A stretch of 57,319 nucleotides of DNA, from the NCBI GenBank assembly GCA_023663825.1, contig JAMPGQ010000005.1, positions 1 through 57,319 of the forward strand, in the 5' to 3' direction. Within the stretch, counting starts at the first letter, position 1; each line of letters starts with the position of its first letter. The DNA is from Anaeroplasma bactoclasticum. Lineage in GTDB: Bacteria > Bacillota_I > Bacilli_A > Acholeplasmatales > Anaeroplasmataceae. The notes under the pieces were generated by a model. That model had not been told where the DNA came from. It did not search any database and saw only the letters and a program-made list of their open reading frames with translations. This document shows positions 25,781 to 34,259 of this stretch, in pieces. The position numbers and the translations under genes were made by a program.

Positions 25781-27310
25781 TTGTTGAAGTTATTATGGAT
25801 TAAAATTAAAGAAGCATTAATGTCAGTACTACCTGTGACCATTATAGTTATGATTTTATATTTTACTCCTTTAGTTCGTTTGACAAATTATGAATTGATT
25901 GTTTTTATCGTATCAGCAATCTTATTAATATTAGGTATTGGATTATTTAACCTAGGAGCAGACATGGCTATGCAGCCTATGGGGGAACAGGTTGGAGCTT
26001 CTTTGATGAAGTCGAAAAAGATTAAAATTATTGTCTTAGTATGTTTTGTTATGGGAGTTTTAATCACGATTGCAGAACCTGATTTGTCTGTTCTTGCAAG
26101 TCAAGTTTCAGAGGTGATTAATTCAGTAGTTTTAATGGCGTCTGTTGGAGTTGGTGTAGGTTTGTTTTTAGTCCTTGCCATCTTGAAGATTATTTTTAAG
26201 AAAGACTTGTCCTTAATGTTGATGTTTTTCTACATGCTGATGTTTGCATTTGTAGGGTTAGTTATTTTAAGTGGCAATGGTAATTTCTTATCCTTGGCCT
26301 TTGATTCTGGAGGTGTTACAACAGGTCCAATCACAGTACCATTTATTATGGCACTTGGTGTTGGTATTGCTGCAACTATTGGGGGAAGAAATGCTAGTGA
26401 AAATAGTTTTGGTTTAATTGCGTTATGTTCTGTAGGGCCTATTTTAGCAATTCTTATTTTAGGAGCCACAATGAAAGGAGATATTCCTTATGCAGATCCT
26501 AATTATGTCGTAAATCCTGATTTTTGGGGTGAATTCTTTTCAATATTAGGAAATGTTTCTAAGGAAGTTATTATAGCGTTAAGCTTAATTGTAGTATTCT
26601 TTATGATTATAGAACTGATCTTTATTAAGCTACCAAAGAAAAAACTAATTCAGATTGCCATAGGTATTGCATATACCTTTGTTGGTTTGGTCATCTTTTT
26701 GACGGCAGTGAATATAGGATTTTTACCGATAGGATTTAAAATGGGAAAATGTATTGCTGAGTTTCATCCTGCATATTTAATTATATTTGGATTTGTTTTA
26801 GGCTTTGTAGTCGTTTTAGCAGAGCCTGCAGTTCATGTATTAAATAAACAGGTTGAAGAAATCACCAATGGTGGCGTTTCTAAAAGAGCTATGCTTATTG
26901 CTTTAGCTATTGGTGTAGGTATTTCCATTGGATTATCTATGATTCGATTGGTATTTGATTTCTCTATTTTATTTTATATTATTCCTGGATATTTTATATC
27001 CTTGGGATTATCGTTCTTTGTCCCTAAGATGTATACAGCAATTGCCTTTGACTCAGGTGGTGTTGCTTCTGGACCATTGACATCAAGCTTTATATTGCCA
27101 TTTGCCATAGGAGCATGTATTTCTTTATATGATGGTCCTACTAAGGTCTTAAATGATGCATTTGGTATCGTTGCAATGGTTGCGATGACACCACTTATAA
27201 CGATTCAATTGTTAGGCTTTAAGGCTGTATTTGTAAAGCAGATGAAGGAAAAGACAAGAATGAAGAAAATCATCAGTGCTGATGATGAGCAAATCATTCG
27301 CTTTATGTAG
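25781..27310 (+). CDS. DUF1538 membrane protein with internal duplication (putative ion transporter)
   Basis: 509 residues, about 12 hydrophobic segments. Two homologous halves are visible: AFDSGGVTTGPITVPFI near residue 173 repeats as AFDSGGVASGPLTSSFI near 423, and AEPDLSVLASQV near 98 repeats as AEPAVHVLNKQV near 347. Each half thus keeps a conserved membrane-embedded Asp and Glu, as expected of an ion-coupled carrier. DUF1538 proteins have, as I recall, been reported as Na+/H+ antiporters in a halophile (UmpA/UmpB); that is family knowledge, not shown here. I prefer TTG 25781, 9 nt after AAGGAG; there is no ATG nearby. Two P-II-like genes follow directly. Confidence 0.82.
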   Translation: MLKLLWIKIKEALMSVLPVTIIVMILYFTPLVRLTNYELIVFIVSAILLILGIGLFNLGADMAMQPMGEQVGASLMKSKKIKIIVLVCFVMGVLITIAEPDLSVLASQVSEVINSVVLMASVGVGVGLFLVLAILKIIFKKDLSLMLMFFYMLMFAFVGLVILSGNGNFLSLAFDSGGVTTGPITVPFIMALGVGIAATIGGRNASENSFGLIALCSVGPILAILILGATMKGDIPYADPNYVVNPDFWGEFFSILGNVSKEVIIALSLIVVFFMIIELIFIKLPKKKLIQIAIGIAYTFVGLVIFLTAVNIGFLPIGFKMGKCIAEFHPAYLIIFGFVLGFVVVLAEPAVHVLNKQVEEITNGGVSKRAMLIALAIGVGISIGLSMIRLVFDFSILFYIIPGYFISLGLSFFVPKMYTAIAFDSGGVASGPLTSSFILPFAIGACISLYDGPTKVLNDAFGIVAMVAMTPLITIQLLGFKAVFVKQMKEKTRMKKIISADDEQIIRFM

Positions 27311-27319
27311 GTGAGAAAT

Positions 27320-27742
27320 ATGTCAGAAACAAAAACAGTAAAAAGAAAAGAAAAAAAGAATTCTGTTGTTAAAAGGGTAGAAGGATTAACTGCTCCTAAG
27401 AAACTAAAGATTTTAGTGACAATAGTGGAGCGTTCTAAAGCGGATTTCTATTTAGACACTTTAGAAGGCTATGATGTTAATCTTCAAACTGTAATTTATG
27501 GTAAAGGGACTGCCCCAACAGAAATGCTTCAATATTTAGGGTTATCTCAGTTAGGCAAAGCAGTAATTTTCAGCATTGTTCAAGAGGATAACATAAAAAA
27601 AATTTTAGCAGATTATGAGGATAAATATTTTAAAACGAAAAATGGTAAAGGAATTGCCTTTACTATTCCAATCTCATCTGTGATTGGAGTTATGGTTTAT
27701 CAATTTTTAAGCAATACTATAGAAGGCGTAAGAGGTGAATAA
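27320..27742 (+). CDS. P-II-like regulatory protein, first of a pair
   Basis: 140 residues. After a basic, lysine-rich N-terminal tail of about 28 residues (KRKEKKNSVVKR) comes a P-II-like ferredoxin fold: KLKILVTIVERSKADFYLDTL, a strand-turn with YGKGTAP, and GKGIAFTIPISSVIGV. The GKGTAP turn stands where canonical P-II proteins have the T-loop. The uridylylated Tyr51 context of GlnB/GlnK is absent, so GlnD control is unlikely. ATG 27320 follows GGTGAG, 9 nt after the DUF1538 stop. Likely role: sensing a nucleotide or small molecule and gating the DUF1538 protein, as GlnK does for AmtB (inference). Confidence 0.75.
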   Translation: MSETKTVKRKEKKNSVVKRVEGLTAPKKLKILVTIVERSKADFYLDTLEGYDVNLQTVIYGKGTAPTEMLQYLGLSQLGKAVIFSIVQEDNIKKILADYEDKYFKTKNGKGIAFTIPISSVIGVMVYQFLSNTIEGVRGE

Positions 27743-27743
27743 T

Positions 27744-28091
27744 ATGGGACAATTTGAATTAATATTTTGCATTGTAGATGCTGGTTTTTCTGATAGTGTT
27801 ATGTCAGCAGCAAGAGAATGTGGTGCTAGAGGTGGTACAGTGTTAAATGCACGTGGTACTGCCAGAGAAGATGCAGAAAAGCTATTTAATATATCTATTC
27901 AGCCTGAAAAAGAAATTGTTCTTATCTTGGCAAGTAATGATATCAAGGATAATATCCTTCATGCAATTTATAAGAATGTTGGATTAAATACATCTGCACA
28001 GGGAATTGCTTTCAGTTTGCCAGTAGATGATGTTGTAGGACTTACAACACCAGCAATTAAGCCAGAAGAAGTAAAACCATTAGAAGAATAA
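27744..28091 (+). CDS. P-II-like regulatory protein, second of a pair
   Basis: 115 residues, close to canonical P-II length. MGQFELIFCIVDAGFSDSVMSAARECGARGGTVLNARGT resembles the P-II start (strand, helix, G-x-RG turn), and SAQGIAFSLPVDDVVGL resembles the C-terminal strand. The T-loop is shortened and has no Tyr51-type site. It differs clearly from the upstream P-II-like gene, so the two may form a heterotrimer or respond to different signals. AGAGGTGA precedes ATG 27744, one base after the previous stop. A terminator follows, which makes the operon exactly three genes. Confidence 0.8.
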   Translation: MGQFELIFCIVDAGFSDSVMSAARECGARGGTVLNARGTAREDAEKLFNISIQPEKEIVLILASNDIKDNILHAIYKNVGLNTSAQGIAFSLPVDDVVGLTTPAIKPEEVKPLEE

Positions 28092-28093
28092 TA

Positions 28094-28121
28094 AGTCAAC
28101 TTAAGGGTTGGCTTTTTATTT
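28094..28121 (+). terminator. Terminator of the DUF1538/P-II operon
   Basis: AGTCAAC (28094-28100) with GTTGGCT (28107-28113), one G-U pair, then TTTTTATTT. Confidence 0.7.
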
Positions 28122-28356
28122 CTAAAAAAATCTCTTTTTATGCTTCATAAAGTAACGAATTCATATCAAGTTTAGAAGTGGTTAGAAGAAGTCTAAAATA
28201 CTATAGGCTTTATGTGCAAGAGGATAACAAACTAGGGAAGAGTACAAGTTAAACTATAAAAATATATAGTCACTAAATTTGAAGTTTTAGGCTTTAGACA
28301 AATATTTAATTTTTTTAGTTTAACTGTATTTTACACTCTCAGGGTTTCATTTTATC
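28122..28356. other. Non-coding region upstream of the pectinesterase with an inverted repeat
   Basis: No gene seen. AGTTAAACTA (28247-28256) recurs inverted as TAGTTTAACT (28316-28325); with flanks the two copies match over about 20 nt imperfectly. The second copy ends about 31 nt before the -35. Spaced copies like this suggest binding sites for a regulator, or a long hairpin. Confidence 0.45.
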
Positions 28357-28385
28357 TTGATTTGTTTGTGTAAGTGTGCTACAAT
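28357..28385 (+). promoter_or_regulatory. Promoter of the pectinesterase gene
   Basis: TTGATT (28357-28362), 17-nt spacer, TACAAT (28380-28385). Confidence 0.65.
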
Positions 28386-28395
28386 TTAGATTGTA

Positions 28396-28410
28396 AAGAA
28401 AGCGTTTACG
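28396..28410 (+). promoter_or_regulatory. cre-like site (CcpA catabolite repression)
   Basis: AAGAAAGCGTTTACG matches the cre consensus WTGNAANCGNWNWCA with two mismatches and keeps the central CG and the AAAGCGTTTAC core. It lies just downstream of the -10, around +5 to +19, where CcpA would block transcription when preferred sugars are present. Confidence 0.6.
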
Positions 28411-28428
28411 AAAGGAAGGAAATAAAAA

Positions 28429-31400
28429 GTGAAAGTAAAAAAATTATTAACTGCATTTTTGTTATTATTTGCTACTGCTGGGTTGATTACTACAACTAGC
28501 TGTAAAGATAATACAGATACTCATCAAGAAGAAACTGAGAAGTATACAGTTACTTTTGATTCTGCTGGGGGTAGTGCTGTTACCTCTCAAAGCGTTTTAA
28601 AGAATAACAAAATTACAAAGCCAACAGATCCTACGAAAGATGGATATGTATTTGGTGGTTGGTATAAGGAGGCAGACTGTAAAAATTCTTGGAATTTTAA
28701 TACAGATACTGTAACAGGTGCTGTTACACTTTATGCAAAGTGGACAGAAGAGGTCAAGACTAAAAAATTTACAGTTACTTTTGACTCAGACGGAGGTAGT
28801 ACTGTTGCCTCTTTAAGCATTGAGAAGAATGGTAAGGTTACAAAGCCAACAGATCCTACAAAAGAGGGATATACCTTTGATGGTTGGTTTAATGGTTCTA
28901 CTGAATATAATTTTAATGATCCAGTTACTGAACCATTAACTTTAAAAGCTCATTGGACAAAAATTGAAGTTGCATTTACGGCAACCTTAAAGTATGATAA
29001 TGGCGCTGATGATGGAAAATTAACAGCAGCTAAGACAGAAGATAAGTGGTTCTTTACCAAGCCTACTGACCCTGTAAAGGATGATCATACCTTTGATGCT
29101 TGGTACACAGAAGCAGGAGATCTATTCGACTTTACAAAGCCAGTTACTGCTAATGTAGTATTAGTTGCACATTATACTCCAGTTGAACATGGACCAAAGG
29201 CAACTTTAGTTTATAATAATGGGGAAGCTGATGGGGAATTACTTGCTGTAAAGGTTGGAGAAGCTTGGTTTTTTGAAAAACCAACAGATCCACATAAGGA
29301 TTACTTTACCTTTGCTGGATGGTATACTGATGTAGAATTGAAAACACCATTTAACTTCGATAATGAGGTTGATAGTGATATGCCTTTATATGCAAAATGG
29401 AATACTGCATATGATACAATCACTACAACTTGGGATTTTGTTAAGGGTGCTACTGCAATTAAAGAAAATCCAAGTGGAAATGTTACTTTGACAGCTGATA
29501 CTCTATTCCAAGGTAAATTCTTATTAGGAGCAAATGCTCGTTTTGAAATTGGCTCAAAGAATGCTATCAATACACAAAAGAAAACCCTAGAGGTTACATT
29601 GAGTGGTACAGGCACAAGCAACGCAATGACCTTCAATGGCAAATGGAGTTCTTCTAATGATGGGTACTTCAAGTTTATTAACAAAAAGACTGGAGAAGTT
29701 GTATATGATAGTGGAACCCTAAAAAATAATGCTGAATTTTCTACTTCTATAACAAATTTACCAGCAGGTACTTATGCTATAGAATCTAATGGTTCTGTAC
29801 GTTTCTATGCATTCTCTATTACTGAGGAGCTTCCACAGAGTCCTGTTTCAGATATTACCTTAAATACATCTGCTCTTGCAACAAATGTATTATTAGGTAG
29901 ACCATTTGATAAAACAGGCTTAACCGTTTCTTTATCCTATGAAAATGGTCGTGAGGACTTATTAGATTTAGATAAGGTATCTATTATTGTTCCTACTGAT
30001 TTTACTACGACTGCTGGTGTTAAGACAATTACTGTTGAATATCAAGCAGATAGTACACATAAATATACTAAAACCTTCAATATCAATGTATGTGAAACTG
30101 AAGAAATCGTATTATATGATTATGTAATGGATAGTAAACGTCTAGCAAAGCCTTTACAGGTTATATACGAAAGAAATGCTGAAAAGCTTGATACATCTAA
30201 TTTAGTTGTAAAGGCTAGATGCTTAGCTCCTGGTTCTACTACAGAATATATTGAGTTTATCTTAGATGCTAAGGAATATACTATTAGCAATGTTGATTTC
30301 AATACCCTTGGTAGCAAGACAGTTACAGTTACCTATGCTGAAGAGTTTACAAAATCATATGATATTGAAGTTGTAAATTATTCAACAATACAGGATAGAC
30401 CAATGACAGTTTCTGTTGATCCTACTTTAGAGGTGGTTTCCTTTAGCTTTGAACAGGAATACAACTTCCACACTATTAATCAAGCTTTACAGTTCATCAG
30501 ACTTTTAGAGCCTTATGATACTTGCGTTAAGACAATCGTTTTAAAAGAGGGTGCTGTTTATAACGAAAAGGTAGTTATTGATATACCTAATGTTATTCTT
30601 ACTACAAATACAGAAAGAACCTATACTGGTGATTGGAGCTATGATAATGAGGAAGTTCAAAATGTTTGGGCTGGCTATGCTACAATTGAATACGATTCTT
30701 TCAATGGTTTACTTGACCCAAGTGAAACAATCACTCATAGTACAAATGGTTCTGCAACAGTAACAATTACTCCTGAAGCAGTAAATTTCAAGGCTTCTAA
30801 GGTTAACTTCAAGCATTCTTGTAATACAAGTGAATTATACCAAGAAATCTTAAAGAAAACGAATGGTACACAGGGTGTTGCTTTATTAGTACAAGGCGAT
30901 AGAGCATCCTTTACAGATTGTACCTTCACAGGCTATCAGGATACCCTATACGCACAGGTTGGTCGTCAATATTATAAGAACTGCTTAATTGAAGGTCATA
31001 CAGACTATATCTTCGGTTATAATGCAACTGCTTTATTTGATGAATGTATTATTCGTCAAATTGGTGCTGGTAAGACAGCAGCTGAAAATAGCAACTATAA
31101 CAATGGTGGATATATTGTTTCAACAAAGGGCTTCAGCAAAAATGATGAAACTGACGGCATTGAATATGGATATGTATTTACTAATTCCCAGTTTATCGCT
31201 GATGATAAGACAGCTGACGGCTCTGTATCTATTGCACGTAGCTGGGATAGTAATATGAGAATTATGGTTATGAACTCATACTTAGATAAGCATATCTCTA
31301 AGGAAGCATTTGGTGAAGTAACTGCTGGTGGTTCTAAGAATATGAATGATCGTTATGGTGAAATGAATTCTAATACTCTTAAACCAGCATTCTTATTAGA

Positions 31401-32352
31401 ATATAATAATACTGGTGCTGGGGCAATTAGTGAAAACCTAACAAATACTTGTACTTATGCTGATTCTAGTACAGCTAGCAAATATCTTGATGTAAATGTT
31501 ATCTTCACTCCATTTAATCGTAATTTAACCTATGACCTTCCTTGGAATCCTACTAAAGAAGCAGATGCTTATATTTTATTTAAAGACCAAAATGGTGACA
31601 ATGTAGGAATAATAGGTGGAGATAGAACTCCTAATAAGTCTATTGCTTGGGTTGGTGGCGTAGTCACTGAAAAGGCTCTTAATTCTGTAAAAGCATATTT
31701 AGAGGCTATAATGAATGGTCCAAAAACCATCTTAGGCTTCTATCAGGATCAAGCTTGTACGACTCCTGTTGATTACAAGAATATGATATTAACAGAGGGT
31801 GTGGGTGTAGAGCACTGCCAAAATATTATTTATGCTAAGATAGTAGATGGTATCGTTAAGCAGACAGAAACCTTTAATGCTAACACAACAAACTATACAG
31901 CTTCTACTGGTACTGACGGTAAGCCTGCTGGTACAAGTTTAAGAGATAATCAATATACAGGTACTTCATTTACTGTTGTTGCCGGTGGTAGTGGTGATAC
32001 TAAGGCTGCTACACTTGGAATGACTGCAACCGCAAATGATGATTCTGGCTTAACCTTTAACACTGCGTTCGTTCCAGGAGGAAGTGGACGTACCTATACA
32101 ATTACCGCTACTCAAAAGATTACAATTAAAATTTATTATACTGTTTCTAATGGCGATATTTGTACGGCAACTTCTGCCTTTACAAAAGTTGGTGAGTTAA
32201 CGTATGATGGTACCATTGTAACAAGTGTTGGCAATAAATCAAATAATGTAGCTTACTGCTGTGAATTAGAATTAAATGCAGGTCAATCTTTTGTACTTGG
32301 TACTGATTCTTCAGACCGTTTAATACTATTCGGTATTGTAGCTGAATATTAA
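28429..32352 (+). CDS. Multidomain lipoprotein pectinesterase (carbohydrate esterase family 8)
   Basis: 1307 residues, starting at GTG with GGAAGG upstream. N-terminal signal and Cys27 in a lipoprotein-like context (ITTTSC) suggest membrane anchoring. Four Listeria-Bacteroides/InlB-type repeats span about residues 36-325, each ending in a GW-Y...KW-type motif. Next come a carbohydrate-binding-like beta domain (about 330-480) and two bacterial Ig-like domains (to about 655). The CE8 catalytic beta-helix follows with GYQDTLYA (near 834, acid/base Asp), GHTDYIFG (near 856, nucleophile Asp) and IARSWDS (near 934; family LGRPW). A second beta domain ends the protein. It demethylates pectin at the cell surface; products could reach the uxaBAC route. 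No pectate lyase is in the window. Confidence 0.93.
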   Translation: MKVKKLLTAFLLLFATAGLITTTSCKDNTDTHQEETEKYTVTFDSAGGSAVTSQSVLKNNKITKPTDPTKDGYVFGGWYKEADCKNSWNFNTDTVTGAVTLYAKWTEEVKTKKFTVTFDSDGGSTVASLSIEKNGKVTKPTDPTKEGYTFDGWFNGSTEYNFNDPVTEPLTLKAHWTKIEVAFTATLKYDNGADDGKLTAAKTEDKWFFTKPTDPVKDDHTFDAWYTEAGDLFDFTKPVTANVVLVAHYTPVEHGPKATLVYNNGEADGELLAVKVGEAWFFEKPTDPHKDYFTFAGWYTDVELKTPFNFDNEVDSDMPLYAKWNTAYDTITTTWDFVKGATAIKENPSGNVTLTADTLFQGKFLLGANARFEIGSKNAINTQKKTLEVTLSGTGTSNAMTFNGKWSSSNDGYFKFINKKTGEVVYDSGTLKNNAEFSTSITNLPAGTYAIESNGSVRFYAFSITEELPQSPVSDITLNTSALATNVLLGRPFDKTGLTVSLSYENGREDLLDLDKVSIIVPTDFTTTAGVKTITVEYQADSTHKYTKTFNINVCETEEIVLYDYVMDSKRLAKPLQVIYERNAEKLDTSNLVVKARCLAPGSTTEYIEFILDAKEYTISNVDFNTLGSKTVTVTYAEEFTKSYDIEVVNYSTIQDRPMTVSVDPTLEVVSFSFEQEYNFHTINQALQFIRLLEPYDTCVKTIVLKEGAVYNEKVVIDIPNVILTTNTERTYTGDWSYDNEEVQNVWAGYATIEYDSFNGLLDPSETITHSTNGSATVTITPEAVNFKASKVNFKHSCNTSELYQEILKKTNGTQGVALLVQGDRASFTDCTFTGYQDTLYAQVGRQYYKNCLIEGHTDYIFGYNATALFDECIIRQIGAGKTAAENSNYNNGGYIVSTKGFSKNDETDGIEYGYVFTNSQFIADDKTADGSVSIARSWDSNMRIMVMNSYLDKHISKEAFGEVTAGGSKNMNDRYGEMNSNTLKPAFLLEYNNTGAGAISENLTNTCTYADSSTASKYLDVNVIFTPFNRNLTYDLPWNPTKEADAYILFKDQNGDNVGIIGGDRTPNKSIAWVGGVVTEKALNSVKAYLEAIMNGPKTILGFYQDQACTTPVDYKNMILTEGVGVEHCQNIIYAKIVDGIVKQTETFNANTTNYTASTGTDGKPAGTSLRDNQYTGTSFTVVAGGSGDTKAATLGMTATANDDSGLTFNTAFVPGGSGRTYTITATQKITIKIYYTVSNGDICTATSAFTKVGELTYDGTIVTSVGNKSNNVAYCCELELNAGQSFVLGTDSSDRLILFGIVAEY

Positions 32353-32359
32353 AATTAAG

Positions 32360-32390
32360 AATACTCAATCCTTTGGATTGGGTATTTTTT
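32360..32390. terminator. Terminator of the pectinesterase gene
   Basis: 12-bp stem, arms 32360-32371 and 32375-32386 with one G-U pair and a TTT loop, then TTTT. It overlaps the end of the convergent amidase gene by two bases. Confidence 0.85.
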
Positions 32391-33039
32391 AATATAATTT
32401 TAAATAATCTTCAACACCATAAAGCAGGGCATAGGCTAACTTATATTGATATTCCTCAGTTTGTAGTAACTGAAGCTCCTCCTTATTGGACATAAAGCCA
32501 CATTCAATAATACAACAAGGAATAGTCACTTTGTTTAATAAAAATATATTATCACGCTTTACTATTTTTCTTTCTGTATTCTTTAAATAATTGCATAAGC
32601 TAGCCTGCATTATTTCTGCAAGAAGCTGATTGTTTGAATTTGTTTTACTATAAAATACTTGAGCTCCACGATATTTTTCTATACTAAATTTATTTAGATG
32701 TATTGATAAAGCTAAAAAAGCAGAGGAAGTATTGATTTTATTGACACGTTTTAGCATATCCTCTCTTTTTACAAAATCGCCATCACTTAAATCGTCTGAT
32801 GTATCTCTAGTTAAAACCACCTGTATAGAATTGTTTTCAAATACTTCTTTAACCTTTTTTGATATTTCTAAAGTCAGTTCAGATTCTTTGATATTACCTA
32901 CAGTAGCTCCTCCATCTATACCACCATGACCAGGATCTATGTATACAACTAAAGGATTTTCCTCTGCTAATATTTTAGTAGTAAAAATAACAAAGGCTAT
33001 ACATATGAATAAAAATATGAATAAATATCGTTTTTTCAA
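32389..33039 (-). CDS. N-acetylmuramoyl-L-alanine amidase (amidase_3, CwlD-like)
   Basis: 216 residues with an N-terminal signal/anchor (residues 4-25) and one amidase_3 domain. Zinc ligands and catalytic residues: His in DPGHGG, Glu in KESELTLE, His in LSIHLNK and Glu in IIECGFMSN. Size and lack of cell-wall-binding repeats resemble CwlD, which helps make muramic lactam in spore cortex, but a general cell-wall hydrolase is possible and no sporulation gene is nearby. TTG 33039 is the start, preceded by AGGTGA. Transcribed convergently to the pectinesterase. Confidence 0.85.
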   Translation of the reverse strand: MKKRYLFIFLFICIAFVIFTTKILAEENPLVVYIDPGHGGIDGGATVGNIKESELTLEISKKVKEVFENNSIQVVLTRDTSDDLSDGDFVKREDMLKRVNKINTSSAFLALSIHLNKFSIEKYRGAQVFYSKTNSNNQLLAEIMQASLCNYLKNTERKIVKRDNIFLLNKVTIPCCIIECGFMSNKEELQLLQTEEYQYKLAYALLYGVEDYLKLY

Positions 33040-33181
33040 AAAAAATCACCTATATAAATCTATGTTTGGCAAGATAAAAAATTGACTAAAATTTAAGTAA
33101 TAAGTTCAACTATTAAAAGTAAAAATTTGCTTTTTTTAATTAATGAAAGAACATTTGTTTTATAGTTATAAGAATGATTTA

Positions 33182-33210
33182 TTGTAAGTCGCTTAAAATA
33201 ATGTTATAAT
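33182..33210 (+). promoter_or_regulatory. Promoter of the P-loop kinase gene
   Basis: TTGTAA (33182-33187), 17-nt spacer, TATAAT (33205-33210). Confidence 0.7.
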
Positions 33211-33245
33211 GAGTCATAAAATTCTAAGTTTAAAGGGGAAAAATA

Positions 33246-33899
33246 ATGACTTTTTCAAATGATTTAATTTTATTCTTATCTGGAGTTCCTTGTGTGGGTA
33301 AAACCTCAGCAGCCTATAATTTGATTAGGACAAATTCCTATTTTCAAAGCGTTACAGAATTAGATGTTTTTATTGAGGCTATGAAAGAAATAATTAAAGG
33401 AGAAAAGTATAGTGATGAGATTTCAAAGCATTATAATATAATTTTTGATTCTCCAGCATTGATGGATTATCCTTCTTTAAAACAGCATGCTAGGACATTA
33501 ATTGATTTTATTTTAGCTATTGTAAAAAGGCAAAAGGCTCGAAAAATTCCTACAATTATTGAAGGAACAGGAATTGTTCCAAGTGTTTATTTTGAAAAAA
33601 GTCAACCTTTAAAGGAACTTGCAGAAAATGTTGTTTTTATTAATTTATATATATCGGATGAAAAGGAACATATTCATAGAAGAGTAAACAGATGTAAAAC
33701 AAGGAATTACAAAGAAAGCTTGCAAGAGATTAAATCTCAAATAAAAAATACAAGAAATAAAAATCAAAAGCTCCACGAAGAAACAGTAGAGCTTTCAAAA
33801 AGATTTAGTAATGTATATAGTATTGATGTTGCTAAGTTAAATGAACAAGAGGTTGTTCATAAAATAAATGAAAAACTTATTCAATGCTTTAAAGATTAG
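33246..33899 (+). CDS. P-loop kinase of unknown substrate (2-phosphoglycerate kinase-like)
   Basis: 217 residues with an N-terminal Walker A, SGVPCVGKTS (residues 12-21), a helical lid region, IIEGTGIVPS as the substrate or Walker B-like strand, and an Arg-rich segment, HIHRRVNRCKTR. This layout resembles small kinases annotated as 2-phosphoglycerate kinase or AAA-type kinases. Zeta-toxin-like enzymes look similar, but no antitoxin adjoins. AAAGGGG precedes the ATG. Single gene with its own promoter. The substrate cannot be named. Confidence 0.6.
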   Translation: MTFSNDLILFLSGVPCVGKTSAAYNLIRTNSYFQSVTELDVFIEAMKEIIKGEKYSDEISKHYNIIFDSPALMDYPSLKQHARTLIDFILAIVKRQKARKIPTIIEGTGIVPSVYFEKSQPLKELAENVVFINLYISDEKEHIHRRVNRCKTRNYKESLQEIKSQIKNTRNKNQKLHEETVELSKRFSNVYSIDVAKLNEQEVVHKINEKLIQCFKD

Positions 33900-34216
33900 G
33901 CTTTAAGGTCAATGTAATTGTTATGTACCCTTGCTAGAATAATGTACGAAGTTCATTGGCTAAAAGGCCTTTTGTTTTACCTAATCGTGTGTAGTTTGGA
34001 AGAATTACTTCCATAGAATAATACAATTTAGTTACCTAAATAGTGTATGACATCTTTATACTCATTTATCATTTTTAAAATTATTAGTTGGAATCAAAAA
34101 AGCCTAGACTGCCATTTTTCGAATTCTTTATAATCATCAACTATAAAGGTGATGCCTCTTTCTTTTTATATTTCTATAATAATTTAAAAAAAGCAATTCT
34201 AAATTTAATTATTTTA
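33900..34216 (-). other. Gene-free stretch with possible coding remnants on the minus strand
   Basis: No intact gene. On the minus strand a stop-bounded frame at 33934-34035 encodes MEVILPNYTRLGKTKG and LLANELRTLF, and another near 34098-34165 encodes KERGITFIVDDYKEFEKWQ. Both look protein-like, lack starts with ribosome binding sites, and are not recognised. They could be fragments of one lost gene. AAAAGGCCTTTT near 33964 is a loopless palindrome. Confidence 0.35.
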
Positions 34217-34225
34217 TGTTAAAAT
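34217..34225 (+). promoter_or_regulatory. Extended -10 promoter of the ABC/TIR/GH3 operon
   Basis: TGT followed by TAAAAT (34217-34225), 35 nt before the ABC ATPase ATG. No clear -35. Confidence 0.5.
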
Positions 34226-34259
34226 GGATAAAACTACTATAAATTAGGAGGATACAAGA

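Noticed and set aside
29301-29684. 127-codon antisense frame inside the pectinesterase gene
   Set aside because: No start signal and no recognisable motif; overlapped by confident coding sequence.
33246-33899. Zeta toxin of a toxin-antitoxin pair
   Set aside because: The P-loop fits, but there is no antitoxin next to it and the gene has its own promoter; a general small-molecule kinase is the safer call.
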